The notes below the pieces were generated by a model. The model was not told where the DNA came from. It ran no database searches and saw only the letters and a program-made list of their open reading frames with translations. 34,433 nt of DNA from Planctomycetota bacterium. GTDB taxonomy: Bacteria > Planctomycetota > Planctomycetia > Pirellulales > Pirellulaceae. Position numbers and translations under genes: made by a program. This document shows, piece by piece, positions 8,418-16,152 of the stretch (the first letter of the stretch is position 1; each line of letters begins with the position of its first letter). The stretch lies in assembly GCA_029259935.1 (NCBI GenBank), contig JAJDEH010000457.1, positions 1 through 34,433 of the forward strand, given 5' to 3'.

Positions 8418-9245
8418 CTACCTTTTGGGCTCATAAATCTCACACTGCGGATACGTGTACGAAAAGCCGTACCATCGCGAAAACAATTGCAGCGGACGAG
8501 ATGCGTCACTCCAGCATGCCGCCGGAACTCCGTCCTCGCCTAGCGACACGTGCAACTCACGTCCGTCCAGCATGTCGTCAATCGTCTGACGTATTTCCGT
8601 CATGCGATAAAACCGTTGTGTGGTTTCGGTGACCACTCCCAGCCCCATTTCCATGGCCGGCAATCGTTCGTCCTTACGGCCCATGGTTTTGTGAAAGCCG
8701 GACGGCAACCTGTCGCCTAACATCCGTTGGCCCCAAGCCAGGAAACGCGCCAGCAGCGGCGGTCGGGAGACGAACACCGGTAGTCCCGCCTCGGTTTTCA
8801 TGGCGGCGGCGACCGTTGTCATGGCGATACCCCAATTCTCCATGCGGCGTCCCGCCAGTTCGCCGTGGACGCACTCGCCGGTGATATGGTCCCAATACGA
8901 CTTGGTCTCGTCGTCGATCAACAACACCAAGCCGTCATAGAGTCCACCGGCACTGAAATGATGGATCTGGCCATCCAACTCAGGCGTCAGACCGACGCCC
9001 GTATTACAAGCGCCTCAGAACGTGATCAAGTAAGGCGCGCCCTGCAACTCGCCTTGCGCCACATGATGATACAACATCTGATCGCGAATCAGCGCCGCCC
9101 GTTTGCCGTTGCGTTCAAAGATCAACAGTTGCTTGTCCGGATCGAGCTTCGCGTCCCGCAGCGCGACGCCGGAACCGGTAACCGAAAACCGCTTGAAAAG
9201 ATCCGGCTGCGAGAGGCTCGCTCGACCTGCGTCAAAATCGCTCAT
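8418..9245 (-). CDS. DUF3179 domain protein, probable selenoprotein (in-frame UGA at codon 77)
   Basis: Read through a TGA at 9015-9017, this is one frame of 275 residues. The first 76 residues (ending GAPYLITF) and the last 198 together match the DUF3179 family from memory: a strand-rich core with a CxxC motif in a 'TYCPLCG'-like context, then the FSAGGLYDGLVLLIDDETKSYW and GELAGRR segments. The UGA falls at the first Cys of CxxC, giving U77-G-A-C80. Seven-base-pair hairpin arms with a GGUCU loop start 15 nt after the UGA (separate entry). Sequence continues in frame with no other stop, so a selenocysteine codon explains the gene better than a nonsense mutation. The biochemical role of DUF3179 is unknown; a UxxC pair suggests thiol/selenol redox chemistry. 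The start ATG follows the upstream stop codon directly, so it is translated with the PmoA-family gene. If UGA is a stop, this is a pseudogene. Confidence 0.82.
8982..9000 (-). promoter_or_regulatory. Candidate bacterial SECIS hairpin in the DUF3179 gene
   Basis: On the minus strand, arm GGGCGUC (9000-8994) pairs with GACGCCU (8988-8982) through six Watson-Crick pairs and one G-U pair, enclosing the pentaloop GGUCU. The loop Gs are nucleotides 22 and 23 after the UGA at 9017-9015. Bacterial SECIS elements lie inside the coding region just after the UGA, with a G near the start of the apical loop at roughly 16-37 nt. GGUCU is, to my recollection, the loop of the E. coli fdhF element bound by SelB. 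Confidence 0.75.
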
Positions 9246-10169
9246 TTACTTGGATCCGATCCGCCGAGCCACATACTGCCGGTGCTTGACCTCGGCTTTG
9301 ACGACTTCCAATCCCGCGCGGCCGGTAAACTCGCGAGCGGTTTCGCCTGCTCGATCCGCGTCGGCACCGCCCGAGTGAACATGCAGCAGATAACGCAGCG
9401 TTAGCGGTTCGCCGCGGGTCGTCGTCAGCGGCGCGTCCATGCAAACCGAAGCGCCCATCCAACCGTCTTCGCGCACGTGCCACCGCGAGGGATAGTTGGG
9501 ATTGCCTGGATGGTCAAAGTACGTGATGCCCTCCGTGGTTCCATCGGCGACCGGCCCACTGTAGTCCATCCATTGGGCCGCGCGGCCGAATATGGCCGGT
9601 TCGCCGCTTCGCCCTTCGCTGTTGGTCAGCCGCCCGCCGCCAAAGTACTCGGAAAGGTGTTTTGCCACTCGCACGGCGAGAAATCCAAAATTCGTCTTGC
9701 CAAACTCAAGCGATTCAGAAGTTGGTGTAAAGGTGGCCTGAATCTCGACCAGTGTTTCACCCTTTCCGGCCGGCATGACGGCGGCAATCATCTCTTGCTC
9801 GAGCAGTGGCTTGGGATCATGTCCGTCGTACCAACCAAGCTTCACCGCCAACAACGCCTCGTCGTCGCCGTCCTCGTAAGCGAACCAGTGCTGCTGCCGA
9901 ATGCGAGCCTCGGTGCGGTCACTCCAAAAGTCGATGCCCAGCACTTTGTTGTGAGCAAACCACAGACTGCGATGGTGATCGTGATTTTCCGCGCCCGGAT
10001 GTCCCATCCGCGTCAGCGGCGCACCCGACGGACCCACCAGTGGATAGAAAAAAGGCCGCGGATACCCCGGACCAAAATGCCACCGCAACCGCTCGGTATC
10101 GTCGACTTGCACGGAAACTTGATGATCGGGCAGCGGAACGATCCGGCAACGCGGAAATTGATTGCTCAT
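9246..10169 (-). CDS. PmoA-family (DUF6807) protein
   Basis: The product of about 307 residues matches the planctomycete 'PmoA family' (DUF6807). It shows the conserved ENHDHHRSLWFAH block (about 75-87), GIDFWSD soon after, and DGWMGASVCMDAPL near the C-terminus. The fold is probably a beta-rich galactose-mutarotase-like sandwich. Despite the family name, it has no established link to methane oxidation; relatives occur in sugar-catabolic gene groups. I prefer the ATG at 10169 (MSNQFPR) over an in-frame GTG at 10247, because the conserved part starts about 10 residues later and no signal peptide precedes it. Its TAA stop directly abuts the ATG of the DUF3179 selenoprotein gene, so the two are one transcript. 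The function is not known. Confidence 0.8.
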   Translation of the reverse strand: MSNQFPRCRIVPLPDHQVSVQVDDTERLRWHFGPGYPRPFFYPLVGPSGAPLTRMGHPGAENHDHHRSLWFAHNKVLGIDFWSDRTEARIRQQHWFAYEDGDDEALLAVKLGWYDGHDPKPLLEQEMIAAVMPAGKGETLVEIQATFTPTSESLEFGKTNFGFLAVRVAKHLSEYFGGGRLTNSEGRSGEPAIFGRAAQWMDYSGPVADGTTEGITYFDHPGNPNYPSRWHVREDGWMGASVCMDAPLTTTRGEPLTLRYLLHVHSGGADADRAGETAREFTGRAGLEVVKAEVKHRQYVARRIGSK

Positions 10170-10419
10170 GAAAACTTCGGTTTCGCTCGTGTAACGCTTG
10201 GGTGTAAGTGCCCGCGGCCCCGACATGTTGGTCGAGGCAGGATTCACGCTCGCATCATTTTATTCGAGGAGCGCCAGTTCGACTATCACCATCCAGGCAT
10301 AAGCACCGGTGTCCGGGCCTTGCAATAATTTCTGGCGACACGCGCGACGTACTTGTAATGCGCCGCTGGCCGCGCACATGATAGTGGTGACGTTGCATGG
10401 ACATCGCGGAGGAGGAAAA

Positions 10420-11622
10420 ATGAAAATACTGATTGCGGATAAATTCCCAGACCCTTACATCGACCAGATCCGCGCCTTGGGCGGCCAGGTCGTTTACGAA
10501 CCGAAGTTCGGCGCGACAGAGATCGCCGGGAACATTGCCGACAAGGATGTCGTGGTGGTCCGTTCGACCAAAGTTACGGCGGAAGCCATTGAGGGGTCGC
10601 AAAACCTCTCGCTGATCATTCGCGCCGGCGCGGGGACGAACAATATCGACAAGCAGGCGGCCAGCGCCAAAGGTGTCTACGTCGCCAATTGTCCTGGCAT
10701 GAACTCCGTCGCGGTGGCCGAGCTGGCCATGGGGCTGATCTGCGCTCTGGATCGGCGGATCGTGGAAAATACCGTCGACCTCCGCAATGGAATCTGGAAC
10801 AAGGCCGAATACTCCCAGGCCGACGGGCTGTACGGAAAAGTGCTCGGTGTCGTTGGCGTGGGAAGGATCGGCGAGGAATTGATCAAGCGGGCCCGGGCCT
10901 TTCGGTTGAAGATCAGAGCCACCAGCCGCTCGCTGACTGCGGAGAAGGCCGAGGCACTGGGCGTCGAGTATGTGCCCACGGTCGCCGAACTCGTTCCGCA
11001 ATGCGATATCATCTCGGTACACCTGGCCGCCGCGCCGGAAACGGCGGGAATCATTTCCAAGGAGATGATTGATTCCATGAAACCAGGCGCGTACTTCATC
11101 AATACGGCAAGGGCCGAGGTCGTGGACGAGGCCGCGCTGCTTGGGGCGGTGAAGGCGGGTCGAATTCGAGTCGCGACGGATGTCTACAGTGATGAACCGG
11201 AAGGGAAGGACGGCGCTTTTGCAAGTGAACTCGGGCGAGCCGACCACGTGTACGGCACGCATCACATTGGCGCTTCAACAACCCAGGCCCAAAACGCGGT
11301 GGCGGCGGAAACGGTGCGCATTCTCAAGCTGTTCCTGGAAACGGGCCGCGTCGAAAATTGGGTCAACCGCCTGACTACGACACCGGCCAAATGGCAACTC
11401 GTCGTCCGCCATTACGACAAGCCGGGTGTGCTGGCCTCGGTGTTGGGATATCTCAAAGAAGACAATGTCAACGCCGAAGAAATCGAAAACGTCATCTTTG
11501 AAGGGGCCCATGCGGCCTGCTGCACGATCCAAGTCGACACCCAGCCCAGCGCGCAAACGCTGGAGAAGATCAGCGCGCTCAAAGGGCAAGTGATTCATTC
11601 GGAACTGATGGAAATCGCTTAG
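10420..11622 (+). CDS. serA: D-3-phosphoglycerate dehydrogenase-like 2-hydroxyacid dehydrogenase with C-terminal ACT domain
   Basis: A 400-residue NAD-dependent dehydrogenase. Visible features in order: an N-terminal catalytic half with RAGAGTNNID (about 67-76); the Rossmann motif GVVGVGRIG (about 145-153); the catalytic Arg in INTARAEVVDEAAL, Glu in DVYSDEPEG and His in THHIGAST; then a C-terminal ACT domain (about 325-400) beginning near WQLVVRHYDKPGVLASV. It would oxidise 3-phosphoglycerate to 3-phosphohydroxypyruvate, the first step of serine synthesis. The ACT domain suggests amino-acid feedback. The ATG at 10420 is preceded by a strong Shine-Dalgarno (GGAGGAGG, 10408-10415). Closely related hydroxyacid dehydrogenases share these motifs, so the substrate is likely but not certain. 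It stands alone as a plus-strand unit. Confidence 0.88.
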   Translation: MKILIADKFPDPYIDQIRALGGQVVYEPKFGATEIAGNIADKDVVVVRSTKVTAEAIEGSQNLSLIIRAGAGTNNIDKQAASAKGVYVANCPGMNSVAVAELAMGLICALDRRIVENTVDLRNGIWNKAEYSQADGLYGKVLGVVGVGRIGEELIKRARAFRLKIRATSRSLTAEKAEALGVEYVPTVAELVPQCDIISVHLAAAPETAGIISKEMIDSMKPGAYFINTARAEVVDEAALLGAVKAGRIRVATDVYSDEPEGKDGAFASELGRADHVYGTHHIGASTTQAQNAVAAETVRILKLFLETGRVENWVNRLTTTPAKWQLVVRHYDKPGVLASVLGYLKEDNVNAEEIENVIFEGAHAACCTIQVDTQPSAQTLEKISALKGQVIHSELMEIA

Positions 11623-12249
11623 CGGTGTGACGTGAATTGCCCGCGATTTCGACCCCCTCTAACTCCCCCTTGGCAAGGGGGAGAACTATTAGTTCCCCTC
11701 CTTTTTCAAGGAGGGGCTAGGGGAGGTTCTTCTTCTTCCCCCGGGTTCTTTCTCCCCGAAGTTCTTTTTCTTCCCCAGGTTCAATCTCTTCCCGCTCAAA
11801 ATACCCCACCGAACAAAGACTAACACGATCGTCATGAAAATTGTAAAATGAAGGAATGAGTTCACGGTGGGATGACACGGGTCACCCACCCACTCGGTCG
11901 CGTTCGCCGATCGGAACGCGATCTTGTTTGGGCAGTCGAGAGCCGACGTGAAGGCCTGCTGGGCAGCAGACGCCGTTATGGATGCTCCGTCCAGTGGGCG
12001 CCGCATGGTTGCAAGGATTGCAAACGTTTTTGCTCGCCGGTTCGGCAATGAAGATCCGCGGGGCTGCGTCTAACTCATTGTTACATCGATTCTTAGGGGG
12101 GCATCATGAAGCTACAACAAGGTACTTTGGTTGACCAGCCATATGTTACAATCTCGCGACTGCCCCGCTTTGGCCCGCAAGGTTGTCACCGAGAAGGTTG
12201 CTGAATTAAGGTAGATCGTCACACCCGCAACTCCACCGTAAGTTAGCTA
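11623..12249. other. 627-bp intergenic region without a convincing gene
   Basis: It holds the repeat hairpins at 11651-11717. A further inverted repeat lies at 11896-11923, with 10-bp arms (core TCGCGTTC/GAACGCGA) around an 8-nt loop and followed by TTGTTT. A smaller hairpin CTGCT-GGGC-AGCAG lies near 11956. A 32-codon open frame starts with ATG at 12106 after AGGGGGGC and ends at 12204; it resembles nothing I know and could be a leader peptide or chance. No clear -35/-10 pair was found for the downstream 12250 gene, though a TACAAT lies near 12145. No tRNA or riboswitch was recognised. Confidence 0.5.
11651..11717. repeat. Palindromic repeat copy (opposite orientation) plus a degenerate second hairpin
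   Basis: Bases 11651-11686 match the reverse complement of the 8292-8332 repeat unit with few changes, including the inverted repeat CTCCCCCTT (11663-11671) and AAGGGGGAG (11675-11683). A second, related hairpin follows: CCCCTCCTT (11695-11703), loop TTTC, AAGGAGGGG (11708-11716). Together they sit just after serA and may end its transcript, although there is no T-run. Confidence 0.75.
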
Positions 12250-14682
12250 ATGAATACTCGATCAAGACGCCAGGTCCACCTCTCCTTGCCTTGCCTATTG
12301 CTGGGACTTGCCAGCCTCTCGATTTCGATATCGCATGCCGATGAGAAGCCGGTAGCAGCCGATCCCGGCGAGTTCCAGACGCGAACGGCTCGGTTCCTCA
12401 ACAAGTATTGCACGACATGCCACGGGGCGGAGTCGCAAGAGGCCGACTTGCGATTCGACAACGTGTCCTTCGATCTGGCGGACGTCACCGCGTCCGACGT
12501 CTGGAGCAGGATTTTCGCGCAAGTTCAATTCGCCGAAATGCCGCCGGACGATGGCGATTCGCAACCCACGGCCGACGAGCGGGCGGGGTTTGTGACGCTG
12601 ATCGATCGCCAGCTTTCGCGGCATGGCCGGGGCGTGAATCTAAAGGAAAAGATGCTGCTGCCGGAGTATGGCAATCTGGTCGATCACGATCTGCTCTTTA
12701 GCGGCACGATTGACGACGCGCCTTATACTCCAGCACGGCTCTGGCGACAGCGACCCGACATCTACAGCGGCATTTGGGGAAGACATTACGGCCGACAGCA
12801 TCGCCTATCGGTGAAGATTGGCGGGACGCAACGCCAAGGCGACAAGTATACGGTTCACCACGGGCCGCACAAAGGAAAATCGATTACCATTCGTTACTTC
12901 GCCGATCCCAAATATGCCAATCCGTTCTACGAATTCGTACACCATGCTTCGGGATTCACGGACTACGCGACGATCGCGGCCGATCAAGCGTCGTTGGAAG
13001 CGCTGTTGATCAACGCAGAAACCATGGCGGAGATACTGACGCTCGGTTTAAAAGTCAGCATCACGACGGAAGTCAAAAGCAAGGACAGTCGCCACGGCAA
13101 CAACCATGGCGGATTCGTCGGTGGGCTGCAAACAAATCGAATTGAACGTCGCGGTCATGTGCCCACGGCTTTTAGGAAAGTGATGGAAAGCAAGGGAGTC
13201 GTTGATAAGCAGGACTTCGCGGCGGCCCTGGATATCGCCTTTGCGCTGTTTTTGCGCCGTTCTCCGAACCAGCAAGAACTGGATCATTACTGGCGTGACG
13301 TGTTTCAGAAGAACAGCGAACTGGGCAACACCATGGCGCTGCAAGCCGTGTTGATCTACGTCACGCTTTCGCCCGAGTTTGTCTACCGCATGGAAATGGG
13401 GTTGGGCCAGCCGGACGGCGATGGTCGCCGCATGCTGTCGCCTCAAGAACTGGTCTACGCCCTTCATCACGCGTTTTATGACGCACCGGCGTTTGGCGTT
13501 GAACCGATCGAGACCGAGGAAGTCTTTCGCAAGGAAAGCGAACCGATCATCAAGGAAGCGCTCACGCAACAGCAGCGCACCTCCTATGCAAAGAATGGCT
13601 GGCTAGCCGAACAAATGCACGCCGGTGAACTGAAAACACGAGCCGATGTTGAGAAAGTGGTCCGCAAGTACTTGAACGACCGCGACCGCAATCTGTTCCC
13701 CAATCACAACAGTCCCATCCAATCGGTTAAGAATCCGCGAGTGCTGCAATTCTTTCGCGAGTTCTTTGGCTATCACAAGGCCTCGACCGTCTTCAAGGAC
13801 ACCGATAAGTTCACCACTCGCGAAGGCTTCCAGCAGTTTCACAACCACAGCCCGATCCGCATGATGTACGACACCGACGCGCTGTTGCTGCACATCCTCA
13901 AGCAAGACAAGCGCGTGCTCGAGGAACTGCTGACCACCAACAAAGTGTTCGTGTCCTACTGGAGCGGTTCGAACGATCCAGCGCAAATCAAACGGGCGGG
14001 CGGCAAGGAAAAATACACTCGTACGCATGACGCTCAAAGCTACAACCTCGATCCGTTCGAGACCGAGTACGCGCGAAACACGCCGATCGAAGTCCCTTCG
14101 GAACAGCGATGCGGCATCCTTACCCAGCCAAGTTGGCTGGTGGCTCACAGCGGCAACTTTGACAACGACCCGGTACGGCGTGGTAAGTGGATTCGCGAGA
14201 AGCTGTTGGCGGGCACCGTCATGGAAGTGCCGATCACCGTCGACGCGCAGATCCCCGACAAAGAAACCCAAACACTGCGCGAGCGATTCCGCTTAGTTCA
14301 TGAAGATCAATGCTGGCGATGCCATAAGAAGATGAATCCGCTAGGCATGCCGTTCGAAGCCTTCAATCACGTCGGCCGCTTCCGCGAGACCGAGAAGAAC
14401 AAGCCCGTCGATACGAGCGGCTCGGTCGGCTTTACGGGACGCGACGAACTGGAGGGAGATGTGAAAAATGTCCGCCAGATGATGGAGCGTTTGGCAAAAT
14501 CGCCGCGCGTGCGACAGTCGTTCGTGCGGCATGTCTTCCGCTACTGGATGGGCCGCAACGAAATGTTAAGCGACTCCAAGACACTCGTGGCAATGGATAA
14601 GGCGTATGTCGAAAGTGACGGCAGTTTCAATGAAATGCTGGTCAGCTTGTTAACGTCCGATTCGTTCCTTTATCGAAAATGA
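12250..14682 (+). CDS. Secreted planctomycete cytochrome-type protein (PSC1-like haem domain, DUF1592/DUF1588/DUF1585)
   Basis: An 810-residue exported protein with an N-terminal signal peptide (hydrophobic 10-28, ending SHA). A haem c site CTTCH sits at 54-58 in the context KYCTTCHG, followed by an MPPDD segment typical of planctomycete cytochrome domains. The C-terminal third contains GILTQPSWLVAHSG and RRGKWIREKLL (DUF1588-like), a second CxxCH (CWRCH, 688-692) in the conserved CHKKMNPLGMPFEAF context, and a DUF1585-like tail. Such proteins are almost always paired with a DUF1552 protein, as here at 16153, but their reaction is unknown; electron transfer at the cell surface or periplasm is the usual inference. 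The ATG at 12250 lacks a good Shine-Dalgarno. Its stop overlaps a possible early start of the LRR gene. Confidence 0.87.
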   Translation: MNTRSRRQVHLSLPCLLLGLASLSISISHADEKPVAADPGEFQTRTARFLNKYCTTCHGAESQEADLRFDNVSFDLADVTASDVWSRIFAQVQFAEMPPDDGDSQPTADERAGFVTLIDRQLSRHGRGVNLKEKMLLPEYGNLVDHDLLFSGTIDDAPYTPARLWRQRPDIYSGIWGRHYGRQHRLSVKIGGTQRQGDKYTVHHGPHKGKSITIRYFADPKYANPFYEFVHHASGFTDYATIAADQASLEALLINAETMAEILTLGLKVSITTEVKSKDSRHGNNHGGFVGGLQTNRIERRGHVPTAFRKVMESKGVVDKQDFAAALDIAFALFLRRSPNQQELDHYWRDVFQKNSELGNTMALQAVLIYVTLSPEFVYRMEMGLGQPDGDGRRMLSPQELVYALHHAFYDAPAFGVEPIETEEVFRKESEPIIKEALTQQQRTSYAKNGWLAEQMHAGELKTRADVEKVVRKYLNDRDRNLFPNHNSPIQSVKNPRVLQFFREFFGYHKASTVFKDTDKFTTREGFQQFHNHSPIRMMYDTDALLLHILKQDKRVLEELLTTNKVFVSYWSGSNDPAQIKRAGGKEKYTRTHDAQSYNLDPFETEYARNTPIEVPSEQRCGILTQPSWLVAHSGNFDNDPVRRGKWIREKLLAGTVMEVPITVDAQIPDKETQTLRERFRLVHEDQCWRCHKKMNPLGMPFEAFNHVGRFRETEKNKPVDTSGSVGFTGRDELEGDVKNVRQMMERLAKSPRVRQSFVRHVFRYWMGRNEMLSDSKTLVAMDKAYVESDGSFNEMLVSLLTSDSFLYRK

Positions 14683-14699
14683 TCCGCGGAAGAGTCTCC

Positions 14700-16067
14700 A
14701 TGAAATTGATCCACCTAGTAGCGACGTTGCTCGTCTTGTTCGTTCCGGAACTTGTTGTCGGTGCCGAGCCGCTTACGCCCGAGGCCGCTTTGCAATTATT
14801 GGAAGAGAAGGGCGGCAACCTACGCGACAAGGAACTGCAGTCCATCTGCACGGCGAAATCGCTGACGGAATTGGATCTGACGGGTTGTCGGCGAATCACC
14901 GTGGCCGGGCTGGAACATCTTAAGCAGCTAGATTCACTCGCTTCGTTGAAGTTGTCCAGGACTGGATTGGTCGCTGAGCCGGTGATGAAACTGCTGGCGG
15001 AACTGCCGACGCTCGTTCAACTGGACCTCAGCGACAACACCAACTTCAACGGCCGGGGGTTACAACACTTCACCGGCCTGACAAGTTTGAATCTGGCATG
15101 CGGCCGCGGGTCGCTCAACGATCGTGGACTTGAAGGCCTCAAAGGCTTGACAAGTCTGACGCACCTGAATCTCGACGGCTGCGATCAAATCACCGACAAG
15201 GGACTGCGGCACCTGGAAGGACTGACCCATCTAAAGAGCCTCGGCTTGTACGGATGTCACAAGATCACAACGCCCGGTTTTACTGGACTGTTTCAACATT
15301 TGACGTCTTTGGAGGATCTGAATATCGCGTTTTGTTGGTGGCACGAGGGACAGGGATTGGAGTTGCCGCCGGCGCTGGTGCATTTGGATCTGCATGAATC
15401 GAAACGCTTGCGGGACGCGGGGCTCGTTCAGTTGAAGAAAGAGAAGCTGCGGACACTCAATCTGTTTCAATGCCTCGTGTTGACTGACGAGAGCCTCCAG
15501 CAGCTTGCGGGGCTAAAGAATCTGGAGTACCTGAATCTCGGCAGCATCCGGGCCCTGACCGACGACGGACTGCGGCATCTACGCGATACGACCGGGCTGA
15601 CCTATTTGAATCTGTGCGACAACAACAACTTCACCGACGCGGGCTTGCAGCACCTGTCTGGCATGACATCGTTGCGCGAATTGGATTTGTGGTTCTGCAC
15701 GAACATCACGGGCGAGGGCCTGCAAGCCTTGAAGAACATGCGCGGGCTGACCAGATTGGTATTGGCCGATTGCGGCAAGATCGACGATGCCGGCCTCGCC
15801 CATCTGCAAAGCCATACCGGGCTGGTCGAACTGTATTTGGACAATTGCAAGGGCGTCACGGACCAGGGCGTAAGTTACTTGTCCAGGATGTCGAACCTCA
15901 GCGAGTTGACGTTAACCGGCTGCGACCAAGTGACCGACGAGGGGTTGAAACATCTAGGGGCACTAAAGTCTTTGAAATATCTTGCGTTGGATGAATGTCC
16001 CCAGATTACGGATAAAAGCGTCGAACAACTGAAGGCGGCTTTGCCGCGGTGCCAGATTTTGTATTAG
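14700..16067 (+). CDS. Secreted leucine-rich-repeat protein (cysteine-containing/AMN1-type repeats)
   Basis: The product has 455 residues: a signal peptide (MKLIHLVATLLVLFVPELVVGAEP) and then about fourteen leucine-rich repeats of 24-26 residues. The consensus resembles L.L.L..C..ITD.GL.HL..L, as in cysteine-containing LRRs of planctomycetes and of eukaryotic F-box proteins. LRRs form curved protein-binding surfaces, so this is probably a binding partner outside the cytoplasm, not an enzyme. The ATG at 14700 is preferred because GGAAGAG at 14688-14694 is 5 nt upstream; an in-frame ATG at 14679 overlaps the previous stop but would put seven residues before the signal peptide. It sits between the DUF1592/1588 gene and its usual DUF1552 partner, so it is probably part of the same complex or process. 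Confidence 0.88.
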   Translation: MKLIHLVATLLVLFVPELVVGAEPLTPEAALQLLEEKGGNLRDKELQSICTAKSLTELDLTGCRRITVAGLEHLKQLDSLASLKLSRTGLVAEPVMKLLAELPTLVQLDLSDNTNFNGRGLQHFTGLTSLNLACGRGSLNDRGLEGLKGLTSLTHLNLDGCDQITDKGLRHLEGLTHLKSLGLYGCHKITTPGFTGLFQHLTSLEDLNIAFCWWHEGQGLELPPALVHLDLHESKRLRDAGLVQLKKEKLRTLNLFQCLVLTDESLQQLAGLKNLEYLNLGSIRALTDDGLRHLRDTTGLTYLNLCDNNNFTDAGLQHLSGMTSLRELDLWFCTNITGEGLQALKNMRGLTRLVLADCGKIDDAGLAHLQSHTGLVELYLDNCKGVTDQGVSYLSRMSNLSELTLTGCDQVTDEGLKHLGALKSLKYLALDECPQITDKSVEQLKAALPRCQILY

Positions 16068-16081
16068 GCAACCGCCGGTGT

Positions 16082-16097
16082 TCACGCTTGAGCGTGA
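16082..16097 (+). repeat. Short hairpin after the LRR gene
   Basis: A perfect 6-bp inverted repeat TCACGC-TTGA-GCGTGA lies 15 bp after the LRR stop. It has no T-run, so it may attenuate or protect the transcript rather than end it. Confidence 0.35.
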
Positions 16098-16152
16098 TTC
16101 GTGGGCACGCTAAGCTGTGAATTCAAAACAACCTGCAACGAAAGCAATAACC

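Noticed and set aside
8418..9245. Annotating the DUF3179 region as two separate genes or a pseudogene
   Set aside because: Both parts are in one frame, the family continues across the TGA, the TGA replaces a conserved Cys and a SECIS-like hairpin follows.
10255..11265. 336-codon minus-strand frame opposite serA
   Set aside because: Antisense shadow of a complete dehydrogenase with strong Shine-Dalgarno; composition is not protein-like.
11689..12048. 119-codon minus-strand frame in the intergenic region
   Set aside because: Its C-terminal part is translated from the palindromic repeat, and no family, signal or ribosome site supports it.
12106..12204. 32-codon frame upstream of the DUF1592/1588 gene
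   Set aside because: It ends in TGC-TGA and could be read on as another Sec codon, but the continuation is short, has no redox-fold context and no hairpin; kept only as a possible leader.
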